From Actinomadura sp. DC4 (lineage in GTDB: Bacteria; Actinomycetota; Actinomycetes; Streptosporangiales; Streptosporangiaceae), in NCBI RefSeq assembly GCF_030406325.1, contig NZ_JAUEQY010000018.1:62001-126000 (forward strand): DNA of 64,000 nt, in the 5' to 3' direction. The translations under genes were made by a program, and so were the position numbers. Shown piece after piece: positions 43,387 through 52,570 of this stretch (positions are counted from its first letter, which is position 1; each line of letters starts with the position of its first letter). The notes below the pieces were generated by a model. That model saw only the letters and a list, made by a program, of their open reading frames with translations. It was not told the origin of the DNA and did not search any database.

Positions 43387-44429
43387 CCGTGACGTCCGCG
43401 CCGAGCCCCGCGCGCGACACCGGCCGCCCGCCGCCCGGGGGCCGCGCGTCGCTGCGCAACCTCGTCGTCCTCGCCGTGATCGTGGTCGTGCTGATCCCGC
43501 TCCCGCTGGTGCTGCCGGCGGCGCAGCAGGCCGTCGCCGTCCGCGTGCTGATCTTCGCGCTGATGGGCATCGGCTGGAACCTCATGAGCGGGTTCGGCGG
43601 GATGTTCAGCTTCGGGCACGCGGCCTACTTCGGCATCGGCGCGTACACGGGCGCGTGGCTGCTGGTCGAGCACGGCGTCTCGCCGTGGATCGGGATGCTC
43701 GCGGGCGGCGCGCTGGCCGCGCTGTTCGGGGTGATCATCGGCTTCCTGTCGTTCCGCTACAAGCTGCGTGGCGCGTACTTCGCGCTGGCGACCTTCGCCT
43801 TCGCCGAGATGCTCCGGCTCATCGCGACCGGCAGCGGCTTCGTGCACAAGGCGGTCGGGTACAACGTCCCGCTGATCCACGGCTCGTCGTTCGGCAAGCT
43901 GCAGTTCCCGCTCGGCTCGCCCGGGTACTTCTGGGTGGCGCTGGGCCTGGTGGCCGCCGCGCTCGCGGTGAACGTGGCCTTCCTGCGCTCCCGCGCCGGC
44001 CGCCTCACGCTCGCCGTACGCGACGACGAGACGGCCGCGTCGGCGCTCGGCGTCCACGCGATGCGCTACAAGCTGATGACGATCGCGCTGTCGGCGGCCA
44101 TCACGGCCGTGGCCGGCGTCTTCTACGTGCAGTTCTACCTCTACATCAACCCGGACCTGGCGTTCGGCTCCGGCGTGTCGATCCAGGCGATCCTGCCGGC
44201 GGTCATCGGGGGCGTCGGCACGATCTGGGGCCCGGTGATCGGCGCGGTGATCCTCGGGCCGCTGTCGGACGTGACCGCGACCCTGCTGCGCAACCCGCCG
44301 CCGTTCCTGTCCTTCCTGCAGGGACGCGCCGGGCTCGACGTGATCCTGTACGCGGTGCTGCTCATCGTCCTGGTGCTCGCGCTGCCCCGAGGCGTGTACG
44401 GGGCCGTACGAGGGAGGTTGCGGCGATGA
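43383..44429 (+). CDS. livM: Branched-chain type ABC transporter permease, LivM
   Basis: A 348-residue permease. The ATG at 43383 makes an ATGA overlap with LivH; the frame remains open upstream only as antisense-like sequence. It has the LivM signature GIGWNLMSGFGGMFSFGHAA, YFGIGAYTGAWL, the loop LRGAYFALATFAFAEMLRLI, and VRDDETAASALGVHAMRYKL. It pairs with LivH as the channel. Confidence 0.92.
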   Translation: MTVTSAPSPARDTGRPPPGGRASLRNLVVLAVIVVVLIPLPLVLPAAQQAVAVRVLIFALMGIGWNLMSGFGGMFSFGHAAYFGIGAYTGAWLLVEHGVSPWIGMLAGGALAALFGVIIGFLSFRYKLRGAYFALATFAFAEMLRLIATGSGFVHKAVGYNVPLIHGSSFGKLQFPLGSPGYFWVALGLVAAALAVNVAFLRSRAGRLTLAVRDDETAASALGVHAMRYKLMTIALSAAITAVAGVFYVQFYLYINPDLAFGSGVSIQAILPAVIGGVGTIWGPVIGAVILGPLSDVTATLLRNPPPFLSFLQGRAGLDVILYAVLLIVLVLALPRGVYGAVRGRLRR

Positions 44430-45160
44430 CCGTCCTGCGGGTCCAGGGTGTGAGCAAGGCGTTCCAGGGGATCCATGCGCTCGGCGACGTCGGGTTCGAG
44501 GTCGAGGAACGCCAGATCCTCGGCATCATCGGCCCGAACGGCGCCGGCAAGACCACGCTGTTCAACGCCATCTCCGGCACGCTGCGGCCCGACAGCGGCC
44601 AGGTCGTGCTGGACGGCCACGACGTCACCGGCGATCCGCCGCACCGGATCGCCCGCGCCGGTATGGTCCGCACGTTCCAGCTCATGCGCCCGTTCCGTTC
44701 GATGACCGTGCTGGAGAACGTCTGCGTCGCGACGATGAGCCACACCGCCGCGCACCGCGAGGTCGTCTCCGGCGCGGCGGAGGTCATCGAGCGCACCGGG
44801 CTCGGCCGCTGGCGCGACACTCCGGCCGGCGAGCTGCCGACCGCGGGCCTGAAGCGGCTCGAACTGGCCCGCGCCCTCGCGATGCGGCCGAAGGTGCTGC
44901 TGCTCGACGAGGTGCTGGCCGGCCTCGTGCCCGCCGAGCGCGAACCGCTCCTGGACCTGCTCGCCGCGCTGCGCGAGGAGGAGGGCCTGACGATGCTGTT
45001 CGTCGAGCACATCATGGCCGCGGTCATGCGGCTGTCGGACCGGGTCCTCGTCCTCGACCAGGGGCGGGTGCTGACCATCGGGACGCCGGGGGAGGTGGCC
45101 CGCGACCCGCGGGTCATCGAGGCCTACCTCGGAGAGGAGCCGACCGGTGCTGAGGCTTGA
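44426..45160 (+). CDS. livG: ABC transporter ATPase, LivG
   Basis: A 244-residue ATPase. Walker A GPNGAGKTTLFNAISG (near 36), Q-loop RTFQLMRPFRSMTVLEN, and Walker B KVLLLDEVLAGL. The signature is degenerate: where LivG proteins have LSxGxQR it reads LPTAGLKRLELARAL, which is common in this subgroup. It overlaps LivM by 4 bases and LivF by 14 bases. Confidence 0.9.
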   Translation: MTVLRVQGVSKAFQGIHALGDVGFEVEERQILGIIGPNGAGKTTLFNAISGTLRPDSGQVVLDGHDVTGDPPHRIARAGMVRTFQLMRPFRSMTVLENVCVATMSHTAAHREVVSGAAEVIERTGLGRWRDTPAGELPTAGLKRLELARALAMRPKVLLLDEVLAGLVPAEREPLLDLLAALREEEGLTMLFVEHIMAAVMRLSDRVLVLDQGRVLTIGTPGEVARDPRVIEAYLGEEPTGAEA

Positions 45161-45878
45161 CGGCGTCTCCGCCGGATACGGCGGGCTGCGCATCGTGCAC
45201 GAGCTGTCCATGCACGTCGACGAGGGCGAGATCGTCGCGCTCGTCGGCGCCAACGGCGCGGGCAAGACGACCACCCTGCGGGCCATCAGCGGCGTACTGC
45301 GGCCGGTCGAGGGCACGATCTCGTTCCGCGGCGAGCGCGCCGACGGGCGGCGGCCCGCGACGCTGGTCGCGGACGGCCTGGTCCACGTACCCGAGGACCG
45401 TGGCCTGTTCGGCCCGCTCACCGTCGAGGAGAACCTCACGATGGGCGCCTGGACCCGCCGCGGCCGCGCCGGCCGCGAGACCGTCGCGATGATCCACGAG
45501 CTGTTCCCGGTGCTCGCCGAGCGGCGCAGGCAGGTCGCCGAGACGCTCAGCGGCGGCCAGCAGCAGATGCTCGCCATCGGCCGGGCGCTGATGGCACGGC
45601 CACGGCTGCTCATGCTGGACGAGCCGTCCACGGGGCTGTCGCCGAAGCTGACCTGGGCGGTACTCGACGCGGTCAAGGCGATCCGGGACCAGGGCATCGC
45701 CGTACTGCTGGTCGAGCAGAACGCCGCCCAGGCCCTGGGCATCGCCGACCGCGCGTACGTGATCGAGGACGGCACCGCGGTGCTGGAGGGGCCCGGCCCG
45801 GAGCTGGCCGGCGACGACCGGGTGAAGCGCGCCTACCTCGGCCTCGGCACCGCCCCGGAAAGCACGGGCGGCTCATGA
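45147..45878 (+). CDS. livF: ABC transporter ATPase, LivF
   Basis: A 243-residue ATPase. Walker A GANGAGKTTTLRAISG, VPEDRGLFGPLTVEENLTMG, signature LSGGQQQMLAIGRALM, Walker B LLMLDEPSTGLSP and the switch VEQN. The GTG start lies within the end of LivG. Last transporter gene; about 235 bases then separate it from the first enzyme gene on this strand. Confidence 0.92.
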   Translation: MLRLDGVSAGYGGLRIVHELSMHVDEGEIVALVGANGAGKTTTLRAISGVLRPVEGTISFRGERADGRRPATLVADGLVHVPEDRGLFGPLTVEENLTMGAWTRRGRAGRETVAMIHELFPVLAERRRQVAETLSGGQQQMLAIGRALMARPRLLMLDEPSTGLSPKLTWAVLDAVKAIRDQGIAVLLVEQNAAQALGIADRAYVIEDGTAVLEGPGPELAGDDRVKRAYLGLGTAPESTGGS

Positions 45879-46113
45879 CCGGCCCGCGGCGGCCGACCGC
45901 CGGGCGGGCCGGCGAGGGCCGTGCGGCGCGCTCACCTCGCGCCGGGGCTCCGCTGTGCGCTGGTTTCGTGAGCGGGGCGGCCGCCGGACCGAACTCGGAG
46001 GTCGCGGCGTCTGGCCGCGTACGCGCACGGGTTTCGCCTGGACCGGAGCCGGTCCGCGGTGGCCGGGTTGGGTGCGCTCATCTCGCGTCGGGTCCCGTCG
46101 GGGCGGGGGGCTC

Positions 46114-47451
46114 GTGAGCGGCGACGCGCGGCGGGCGACCGCTGAGCTGGGGGCGTGGGTCGCGGCGCTGACCTGGGCGGACGTGCCCGCCCGCGTGCAG
46201 TCGCGGCTCTCGCTCGTGCTTCTCGACGTTCTCGGCGCCTGCGCGGCCGGGGCGTGTACGCCCGAGCAGCGGGCGCTGGTCGCGGCCTGGGACCCCGCTC
46301 CCGGGCCGGTCCCGCTGATCGGCGGCGGGCGGCGTACCGGCGTGGAGGCCGCCGCCTGGCTGAACGGGACCGCCATGGTCTGCCTGGAGCTGGACGAGGG
46401 CAACAAGTACGCGCGCGGGCATCCGGCGGCGCACGGTTTCCCGGCGGTCCTCGCCCTCGCCGCGGCCTCCGACGCGGACGGCCCGGCCACGGCGGCGGCG
46501 CTGCTGGCCGCGTACGAGACGGCGGCGCGGTTCGGCCGCGCGACCACGCTGCGGGCCGGCGCCCATCCGCACGGGAGCTGGGGAGTGGCCGGCGCGGCGG
46601 CGGGCTGTGCCCGCCTGCTCGGGCTGGACGCCGGAGGCGTCGCCGCCGCGATCGACACCGGCGCCGGGCTGCCGGTCGCCGGGCACTTCGCCTCGGCGCT
46701 CGACGGCAACCCCGTACGCGACGCGTGGATGGGCGCGGCCGGCACCTCGGGCCTCGCCGCCGCCCGGATGGCCGCCGCCGGCCTCGCGCGCAACACCGGG
46801 ACCGCCGCGTACTCCCTCGGCGGCCTGCTCGGCGGCTTCGACGCCGCCGAGCTGACCGCGGAGCTCGGCACGCGGTGGGACGTCGAGCTCGGCTACTTCA
46901 AACGGCACGCCTCCTGCTCCTTCACCCACCCGGCCGCCGACGCGGTGCTGGAGCTGCGGCCCGCGCTGGCCGGCCGTACCGTCGAGGAGATCACGGTCGA
47001 GACCAACGGGCTCAGCGCCGGCCTGGACCGTACGACCTGGGACGGCCGGCTCGCGGCGATGTTCTCGATCCCGTTCGTCGTGGCGTCCGCGCTGGTCCGC
47101 GGCCGGGTCGACCCGGCGGCGGCGACCGAGCCGGCCCTGCACGACCCGGAGGTCGCGGAGGCGGCACGCCGGGTCCGCGTCGAACGGGCGCCGGACCTGG
47201 ACGCCCGGCTGCCCGCCGAGCGCGCGGTCCGCGTCACGGTGCGTACGGCCGACGGCGCCCGCCACGTACGCGAGCTGCCCAACCCCGTCGGGGACGTCGA
47301 CCACCGCCCACTGGACGAGAACGCCCTGCTCGGCCTCCTGGACGAGCTGCTCGGCGACCGCGGCGTCACGGCGCGGCTGCACGCGTGCGCGACCCGGCTG
47401 CCGGACGCGCCCGCCGTGGGCGCCCTGCTCGGCGCGCTCGCCGAACCCTGA
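46114..47451 (+). CDS. MmgE/PrpD family protein (copy 2)
   Basis: A 445-residue MmgE/PrpD protein. The GTG at 46114 is chosen after a GGGGCGGGGGG stretch; the longer frame upstream has no protein-like composition. Motifs include RLSLVLLDVLGACAAGACTP, AAWLNGTAMVCLELDEGNKY, ARGHPAAHGFPAVLALAAAS, HGSWGVAGAAAGCARLLGLD, YFKRHASCSFTHPAADAVLE and NPVGDVDHRPLDENALLGLL. It differs clearly from copy 1 (the KPYPC block reads KRHASC), so the substrate is probably different. The 235 bases before it hold no gene that I can support. Confidence 0.88.
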   Translation: MSGDARRATAELGAWVAALTWADVPARVQSRLSLVLLDVLGACAAGACTPEQRALVAAWDPAPGPVPLIGGGRRTGVEAAAWLNGTAMVCLELDEGNKYARGHPAAHGFPAVLALAAASDADGPATAAALLAAYETAARFGRATTLRAGAHPHGSWGVAGAAAGCARLLGLDAGGVAAAIDTGAGLPVAGHFASALDGNPVRDAWMGAAGTSGLAAARMAAAGLARNTGTAAYSLGGLLGGFDAAELTAELGTRWDVELGYFKRHASCSFTHPAADAVLELRPALAGRTVEEITVETNGLSAGLDRTTWDGRLAAMFSIPFVVASALVRGRVDPAAATEPALHDPEVAEAARRVRVERAPDLDARLPAERAVRVTVRTADGARHVRELPNPVGDVDHRPLDENALLGLLDELLGDRGVTARLHACATRLPDAPAVGALLGALAEP

Positions 47452-47474
47452 TCCACCAACGCGAGGAGACACCG

Positions 47475-48107
47475 GTGCTCGTCTACGCGATCACCCCGAT
47501 CCACGTCCCCGACGAGGAACTCCGCCGCCGGCAACGGCGCTATGACCACCTGAGCCCCGATGGGCTCACCGTCGAGCTGCACGACATCGGTACCGGCGCC
47601 CCACGGGCGCTGGAGACGAGCGAGCAGGTCAGGGAGTCCGAACGCCAGGTGGCGGCGGCGCTGCGGGACGTCGGACCGGCGTACGACGCGCTGCTGCCCG
47701 ACTGCGTCCTCGACCCCGGCGTCGCCGCGGCGCGCGAGGCGGGCGTCGCGCGCATGGACGGGATGCTCCGCCTCTCGCTCGCCCACGCCGCCAGGGAAGG
47801 CCGGACGGTCGGGGCGGTCACCCGGAACCGGGCGATCGCCGACGAGCTGACCGCCGTCGCCGCGACGTACGGTCACCCGGTGCACGAGGTGGCCATCCTC
47901 GACCTCGGCCTCGACGCGATCGCCGACGACGCCCGCTGGGTCGCGGCCATGACCGGCGCCGTCGAGGCGCTCGCCGCGGCGGGCGCGGAAGTGGTGGTCA
48001 ACGGCTGCTCCGCCGTCGACCTGGACGCGGCCGGCGGCACCCCGGTCCCGGTCATCGACCCCGCGGCGCTGGCGCTGCGGATGCTCGCCGCGGGCGAGCG
48101 GGTGTGA
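47475..48107 (+). CDS. Asp/Glu/hydantoin racemase family protein
   Basis: A 210-residue protein of the Asp/Glu racemase superfamily. The first catalytic-Cys position is in ALLPDCVLDPGVAAARE and the second in VVVNGCSAVDLD, matching the two-Cys arrangement of hydantoin racemases and AroM-like proteins. GAGGAG lies about 8 bases before the GTG. It overlaps the FAD oxidoreductase gene. Beside a hydantoinase-like amidohydrolase, hydantoin or amino-acid racemisation is the natural reading. Confidence 0.85.
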   Translation: MLVYAITPIHVPDEELRRRQRRYDHLSPDGLTVELHDIGTGAPRALETSEQVRESERQVAAALRDVGPAYDALLPDCVLDPGVAAAREAGVARMDGMLRLSLAHAAREGRTVGAVTRNRAIADELTAVAATYGHPVHEVAILDLGLDAIADDARWVAAMTGAVEALAAAGAEVVVNGCSAVDLDAAGGTPVPVIDPAALALRMLAAGERV

Positions 48108-49480
48108 GCGCGACCGGGCCGGACCTCGTCGTCGCCGGGGCGGGCGGCGGGCTCGCCGGCGCGCTGCGCGCCGCCCAGCACGGCCTGGACGTACTCGTGG
48201 TCGAGGCGAGCGAGCACTTCCGGCGCGGGAACAACACCGCGATGTCGACCGCGATGGTGCCCGGCGCGGGCTCGCGCTGGCAGCGCGCCGCCGGCATCGA
48301 GGACTCGCCGGACCTCTTCGTCGCCGACGTACGGGCCAAGACCAAGGGGCAGGGCGACGAGCGGCTGGCCCGTGCGCTCGGCGAGGTCAGCGCCGGCCTC
48401 GTGGAGTGGCTGGCCGGCCACCTCGGCCTGCCGCTGTCGCTCGCCACCGACTTCCACTATCCGGGGCACTCGGTGGACCGGTGCCACACGATCCCCTCCC
48501 GCCACGGCTCCGCGCTGATCGACCATCTGGCGCGGGCGGTCCAGGCCGAGCCGCGCGTGGACCTGCTCGCGCCGGCGCGGCTGACCGACGTACGGACGAA
48601 TGAGGCCGGCGCGGTCGAGGCCGCCGTGGTCCGCTTCCCCGACGGCTCGCACGAGGAGATCCCCACACGCGCGCTGCTCCTGGCCACCAACGGCTACGGC
48701 GCCGACCGGGGCCTGGTCGCCGAGCACCTGCCGGAGATCGCTGCGGCGGTGTACCACGGCAGCGAGGAGTCGCGCGGCGACGCCCTGCGGCTCGGCGGGC
48801 GGCTCGGCGCGGCCACCGCCTACCTCGACGCGTACCAGGGACACGGCGCGCTCGCGGCCAAGGGGGCGACGCTCGTCGGCTGGGCCACGATCATGCACGG
48901 CGGCGTCATGCTCGACCGTACGGGCCGCCGTTTCGGCGACGAGACCACCGGTTACTCTGAGTACGCGGCGGCGCTCGCCACCCGGCCCGGCGCGACCGGC
49001 TGGATCGTGCTCGACCGGCGCGTCCACGACCTCTGCGAGCCGTTCACCGACTTCCGCCAGACGGTCGAGTCGGGCGCGCTGCTCTGGGCCGACGACCTCA
49101 CCGCGCTCGCAGACGCCATCGGCGCGCCGGACGCGGCGGGAGAGCTGGCCGAGGTCGAGCGGATCGCGCGCGGGCGGGCTCCGGACCCGTTCGGCCGCAC
49201 GTTCTTCGAAGCGCCTCTCGCCCCGCCGTACGCGGCGGTGCGGGTCGTCCCGGCGCTGTTCCACACCCAGGGCGGGCTCGTGGTCGACGGGCACGCCCGC
49301 GTCACCCGTGCCGACGGCTCGCCCGTCGCGGGCCTGTACGCCTCCGGGGGCGCCGCCGCCGGAATCTCCGGCCACGGCGCCGCCGGCTACCTCGCCGGGA
49401 ACGGCCTGCTGCCCGCCCTGGGCCTGGCCTACCTGGCCGCCGACCACCTGGCACACCACCTCGGAAGGGAATCCAAGTGA
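48104..49480 (+). CDS. FAD-dependent oxidoreductase, fumarate reductase/KstD flavoprotein family
   Basis: A 458-residue flavoprotein. The N-terminal Rossmann motif is DLVVAGAGGGLAGALRAAQH with Glu in VLVVEASEHFRRGNNTAMS. ALLLATNGYGADRGL and the capping domain follow. The C-terminal FAD motif is GLYASGGAAAGISGHGAAGY with LAGNGLLPALGLAYLA. Relatives are tricarballylate dehydrogenase (TcuA), succinate/fumarate and 3-ketosteroid dehydrogenases, which dehydrogenate beside a carbonyl. GTG start overlapping the racemase stop; its own stop overlaps the next GTG. Confidence 0.9.
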   Translation: MSATGPDLVVAGAGGGLAGALRAAQHGLDVLVVEASEHFRRGNNTAMSTAMVPGAGSRWQRAAGIEDSPDLFVADVRAKTKGQGDERLARALGEVSAGLVEWLAGHLGLPLSLATDFHYPGHSVDRCHTIPSRHGSALIDHLARAVQAEPRVDLLAPARLTDVRTNEAGAVEAAVVRFPDGSHEEIPTRALLLATNGYGADRGLVAEHLPEIAAAVYHGSEESRGDALRLGGRLGAATAYLDAYQGHGALAAKGATLVGWATIMHGGVMLDRTGRRFGDETTGYSEYAAALATRPGATGWIVLDRRVHDLCEPFTDFRQTVESGALLWADDLTALADAIGAPDAAGELAEVERIARGRAPDPFGRTFFEAPLAPPYAAVRVVPALFHTQGGLVVDGHARVTRADGSPVAGLYASGGAAAGISGHGAAGYLAGNGLLPALGLAYLAADHLAHHLGRESK

Positions 49481-50946
49481 CGTCACTGGACACGCTGGTC
49501 AAGAACGTACGAGTGGTGCGCCCCGGCGTCGCCGAACCCGAACGCCTCGACATCGGGATCTCCGGGGGCCGGTTCACCCGCATCGCGCCCGACATCCCGG
49601 CCGAGGACGCCGCGGTCGTGGTCGACGGCCGCGGCCTGCTGGCCTTCCCCGGCGTCGTCGACGCGCACCAGCACTGGGGGATCTACAACCCGCTGGAGGA
49701 CGACACGGCCAGCGAGAGCCGGGCCTGCGCGCAGGGCGGCGTGACCACCGCGCTCACCTACATGCGCACCGGGCAGTACTACCTCAACCGCGGCGGAAGC
49801 TACGACGAGTTCTTCCCGGTGGTCCTGGAGAAGTCCGAGGGACGCTCCTATGTGGACTACGCCTTCCACCTGGCGCCGATGATGCGGCAGCACATCGACG
49901 AGATCCCGCTCCTCATCGAGAAGTACGGCGTCACCTCCTTCAAGATCTTCATGTTCTACGGGAGCCACGGCCTGCACGGCCGGTCCTCCGACCAGAGCTC
50001 GTTCCTCATGACGCCCGAGGGGGAGCGCTACGACCTGGCGCACTTCGAGTTCGTCATGCGCGGCATCCAGGAGGCGCGGGAGAAGCTCACCGAGCTCGCC
50101 CCGCACGTGTCGCTGTCCCTGCACTGCGAGACCGCCGAGATCATGTCCGCCTACACGCGGATGGTCGAGGAGGAGGGCACGCTGACCGGCCTGGCGGCCT
50201 ACAGCGCCGCGCGCCCGCAGCACTCCGAGGGCCTCGCCGTCACCATCGCCTCCTACCTCGCGCACGAGACCGGGCTGCCCAACATCAATCTGCTCCACCT
50301 GTCCTCCCGCAAGGCCCTGGACGCCGCCGTACGGATGGCGAAGACCTTCCCGCACGTCGACTTCCGCCGCGAGGTGACGATCGGGCACCTGCTCGCCGAC
50401 ATCGACACCGCGTCCGGGATCGGGGCGAAGGTCAACCCGCCCATCCGCCCGCGTGAGGACGTCGAGGCGCTGTGGGAGTACGTCCTGGACGGCACCGTCG
50501 ACTGGGTGGTCAGCGACCACGCCTGCTGCCGCGACGAGATGAAGTTCGGCGACCCGCGCGGGGACGTCTTCGCCGCCAAGTCCGGCTTCGGCGGGACGGA
50601 GTACCTCCTGCCCGGACTCGTCGGCGAGGGCCACCGGCGCGGCCTGTCCTACTCCCGCATCGCCGAGCTGACCTCCTGGAACCCGGCCCAGCGGTACGGC
50701 CTGCCGACCAAGGGCACGATCGCCGAGGGGTACGACGCGGACTTCTGCCTGGTCGACCCTTCCTCGTCCTGGACCGTCGAGGCCGCCGCGTCGGAGTCGA
50801 CGCAGGAGTACACCCCGTTCGAGGGCTTCGAGATGTCGGCCAGGGTCACGGACACGTTCGTCCGCGGCGCGCAGGTGCTGGAGCGCGGGAACGTCGTCGG
50901 CACGCCGCGCGGCGTCTACCTGCACCGGCCCGGCGGCGCCGAGTGA
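49477..50946 (+). CDS. Hydantoinase/dihydropyrimidinase-like cyclic amidohydrolase
   Basis: A 489-residue amidohydrolase. Metal motifs are complete in outline: FPGVVDAHQHWGIYN (HxH-type, near 60), a strand with the likely carboxylated lysine (TSFKIFMFYGSHG, near 150), LSLHCETAEIMSAYTRM, INLLHLSSRKALDAAVRM and WVVSDHACCRDEMKFG (the Asp). Family members hydrolyse the cyclic amide bond of hydantoins, dihydropyrimidines or allantoin. Context (racemase, FAD dehydrogenase, LLM oxygenase) suggests an N-heterocycle degradation pathway. GTG start coupled to the previous gene. Confidence 0.9.
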   Translation: MTSLDTLVKNVRVVRPGVAEPERLDIGISGGRFTRIAPDIPAEDAAVVVDGRGLLAFPGVVDAHQHWGIYNPLEDDTASESRACAQGGVTTALTYMRTGQYYLNRGGSYDEFFPVVLEKSEGRSYVDYAFHLAPMMRQHIDEIPLLIEKYGVTSFKIFMFYGSHGLHGRSSDQSSFLMTPEGERYDLAHFEFVMRGIQEAREKLTELAPHVSLSLHCETAEIMSAYTRMVEEEGTLTGLAAYSAARPQHSEGLAVTIASYLAHETGLPNINLLHLSSRKALDAAVRMAKTFPHVDFRREVTIGHLLADIDTASGIGAKVNPPIRPREDVEALWEYVLDGTVDWVVSDHACCRDEMKFGDPRGDVFAAKSGFGGTEYLLPGLVGEGHRRGLSYSRIAELTSWNPAQRYGLPTKGTIAEGYDADFCLVDPSSSWTVEAAASESTQEYTPFEGFEMSARVTDTFVRGAQVLERGNVVGTPRGVYLHRPGGAE

Positions 50947-51644
50947 CACTGACCGCTCCGGACCCGGCGATCGGCCGCGCGCTGGCATCGGTCGCCGGGG
51001 CGGCGTACGCGTCGGGATCGCCGGAGTTCGGCTCGCTCGTACGGGAGGGGCCGGTACGCGCGCTCGGCCGGTGCGCCGCCCCGGCCTTGGACGCGCTGGC
51101 CCCGTTGATCGCCGTGCCCGGGGGCGGTCTGCCGCTGATCGGCACGGGCCTGCGGGCGGGTACGTACGACGCGCTGATGTGGAACACCGCGAGATGCGGC
51201 GGCACCACGGGCGTCGCGTGCCTGCTCGCGGGGCTGGCCACCGTCGGACGGGAGCCGTCGGCCGGCTCCTTCCCGGCGCTCGTGGACGACCCCGCCGCCG
51301 ACCCGTTGCGGCGGGCGGTGCACGCGGGGCTGGCCGTCACGCGGGCCGCGGAGGCTCTGCCGCCCGCGACCGCCCCGGCCGAGGCGACGCTCGGCGTGCT
51401 CGGCGTGGCCACGACCTGCGCCCTTCTCGACGGCGCGGCCGTGGACGCCGTACTGGACGTCGCGGCGAGCCTGATGCTGACCTCCGCGAGCGGCGAGCGG
51501 GACGAGGACGTGTCGCTGCTACGGGCGGGCCACGCGTGCGCGGCGGGCCGTACGGCCGTGGTCGTGTGGCGCGCCGGGATCACACGGCTACCGGGAGCCG
51601 TCGCGCACACGTTGTCGGTCGTCGCGGGGGAGCCGCTGTCGTGA
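50943..51644 (+). CDS. Uncharacterised protein, weakly MmgE/PrpD-like
   Basis: A 233-residue protein coupled at both ends by GTGA overlaps. It is alanine-rich and helical, with LDALAPLIAVPGGGLPLIGT and YDALMWNTARCGGTTGVACL. The first part resembles the N-terminal helical region of MmgE/PrpD proteins (the GTG-x-RA, ALxNG region), but the second domain and the active-site blocks are absent, and it is half the usual length. It may be a specificity or scaffold subunit of the PrpD proteins in the operon. Not a confident family match. Confidence 0.65.
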   Translation: MTLTAPDPAIGRALASVAGAAYASGSPEFGSLVREGPVRALGRCAAPALDALAPLIAVPGGGLPLIGTGLRAGTYDALMWNTARCGGTTGVACLLAGLATVGREPSAGSFPALVDDPAADPLRRAVHAGLAVTRAAEALPPATAPAEATLGVLGVATTCALLDGAAVDAVLDVAASLMLTSASGERDEDVSLLRAGHACAAGRTAVVVWRAGITRLPGAVAHTLSVVAGEPLS

Positions 51645-52570
51645 ACCGGCCGTCCGTTCTGGTGAATCTCGCCTCTCCGGAGGCGGGGGTGGCGGCGGCG
51701 AGGGAGGCGGCCGCGGCCGGGTTCGGCGGTGTCGGGCTCGCCGACAGCCCGGCGCTCTATCCCGACTGTCTCATCGAGACCGAGCGGGTGCTCGCCGGGT
51801 CGGACGTCGCCTTCGCCGGGCCCTGTGTGCTGGCCCTCGGCCTGCGCCATCCGGTCACGGTCGCCTCGGCGCTGGCCGCCCTGGCGCGCCGGCACGGCGG
51901 GCGGCTGCTGGCGGTCGTCGGCCGGGGTGAGAGCGCGGTGCGCAACGCCGGCCTGCCCGTGCCGGGCCTGGGCGCTTACGGGGACCTGCTCGCCGGCCTC
52001 GCCGCCGCGTGCGACGAGCTCGGCGTCCCGCGCCCTGCGGGCGCCGCGTCCGGTCCCCGTACGATCGCGCTCACCGCCGCCCGGTGCGGCGAGGTACTGA
52101 TCGACGCCGGGGTGCGGCCGTCCGTCGTCGCGACCGCCGTCCGCGCCGCCCGCGAGGCGAACCCGGGCGTGCGCTGCCGCCTGTTCGTCCGCGCGGTCCC
52201 GACCGCCTCGCCCGAGGAGGAACGCGCCGCCACCGACCCCATCCTCGGCTCGTGCGCCGCACGGCTCGCGGCGGCACCCTCCTGGTACGGGCTGGACCCC
52301 GGAGAGGCCGCCCCGGTCCGCGCCCTGGCGGAGTCCTACGACCACCGGCGCCACGGCCGGTCCGGCGGCCCGCCCCTCCCGGACGAGACCGCGGCGGCGG
52401 TACGTGACCGGTTCGTACTGACCGGCTCCCGCGACCGCATCGCCGAACGCGTGGCGGAGCTGACGCGGCTGGACGTCGACGGTTTCGTCCTGGCCGGCGC
52501 ACTGCCCGGCGTGGGAGAGCACCTCGCCGCGCTCGGTACGGCCTTCGCCCACGGTCTCGCTGCGGCGTGA
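51641..52570 (+). CDS. LLM class flavin-dependent oxidoreductase
   Basis: A 309-residue luciferase-like protein, smaller than SsuD. It has EAAAAGFGGVGLADSPALYP, VAFAGPCVLALGLRHPVTVA, LAALARRHGGRLLAVVGRGE, YGDLLAGLAAACDELGVPRP and the final DRFVLTGSRDRIAERVAELT block. It resembles F420- or FMN-dependent members, such as 5,10-methylene-H4MPT reductase-like proteins, which in actinomycetes often use F420. GTG start overlapping the previous stop. Likely an oxidoreductase step of the heterocycle pathway. Confidence 0.85.
   Translation: MNRPSVLVNLASPEAGVAAAREAAAAGFGGVGLADSPALYPDCLIETERVLAGSDVAFAGPCVLALGLRHPVTVASALAALARRHGGRLLAVVGRGESAVRNAGLPVPGLGAYGDLLAGLAAACDELGVPRPAGAASGPRTIALTAARCGEVLIDAGVRPSVVATAVRAAREANPGVRCRLFVRAVPTASPEEERAATDPILGSCAARLAAAPSWYGLDPGEAAPVRALAESYDHRRHGRSGGPPLPDETAAAVRDRFVLTGSRDRIAERVAELTRLDVDGFVLAGALPGVGEHLAALGTAFAHGLAAA

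Noticed and set aside
45879-46113. Possible extension of the PrpD copy 2 frame upstream
   Set aside because: The added residues are Arg/Gly/Trp-rich and unlike any PrpD N-terminus; the GTG at 46114 fits the family start.
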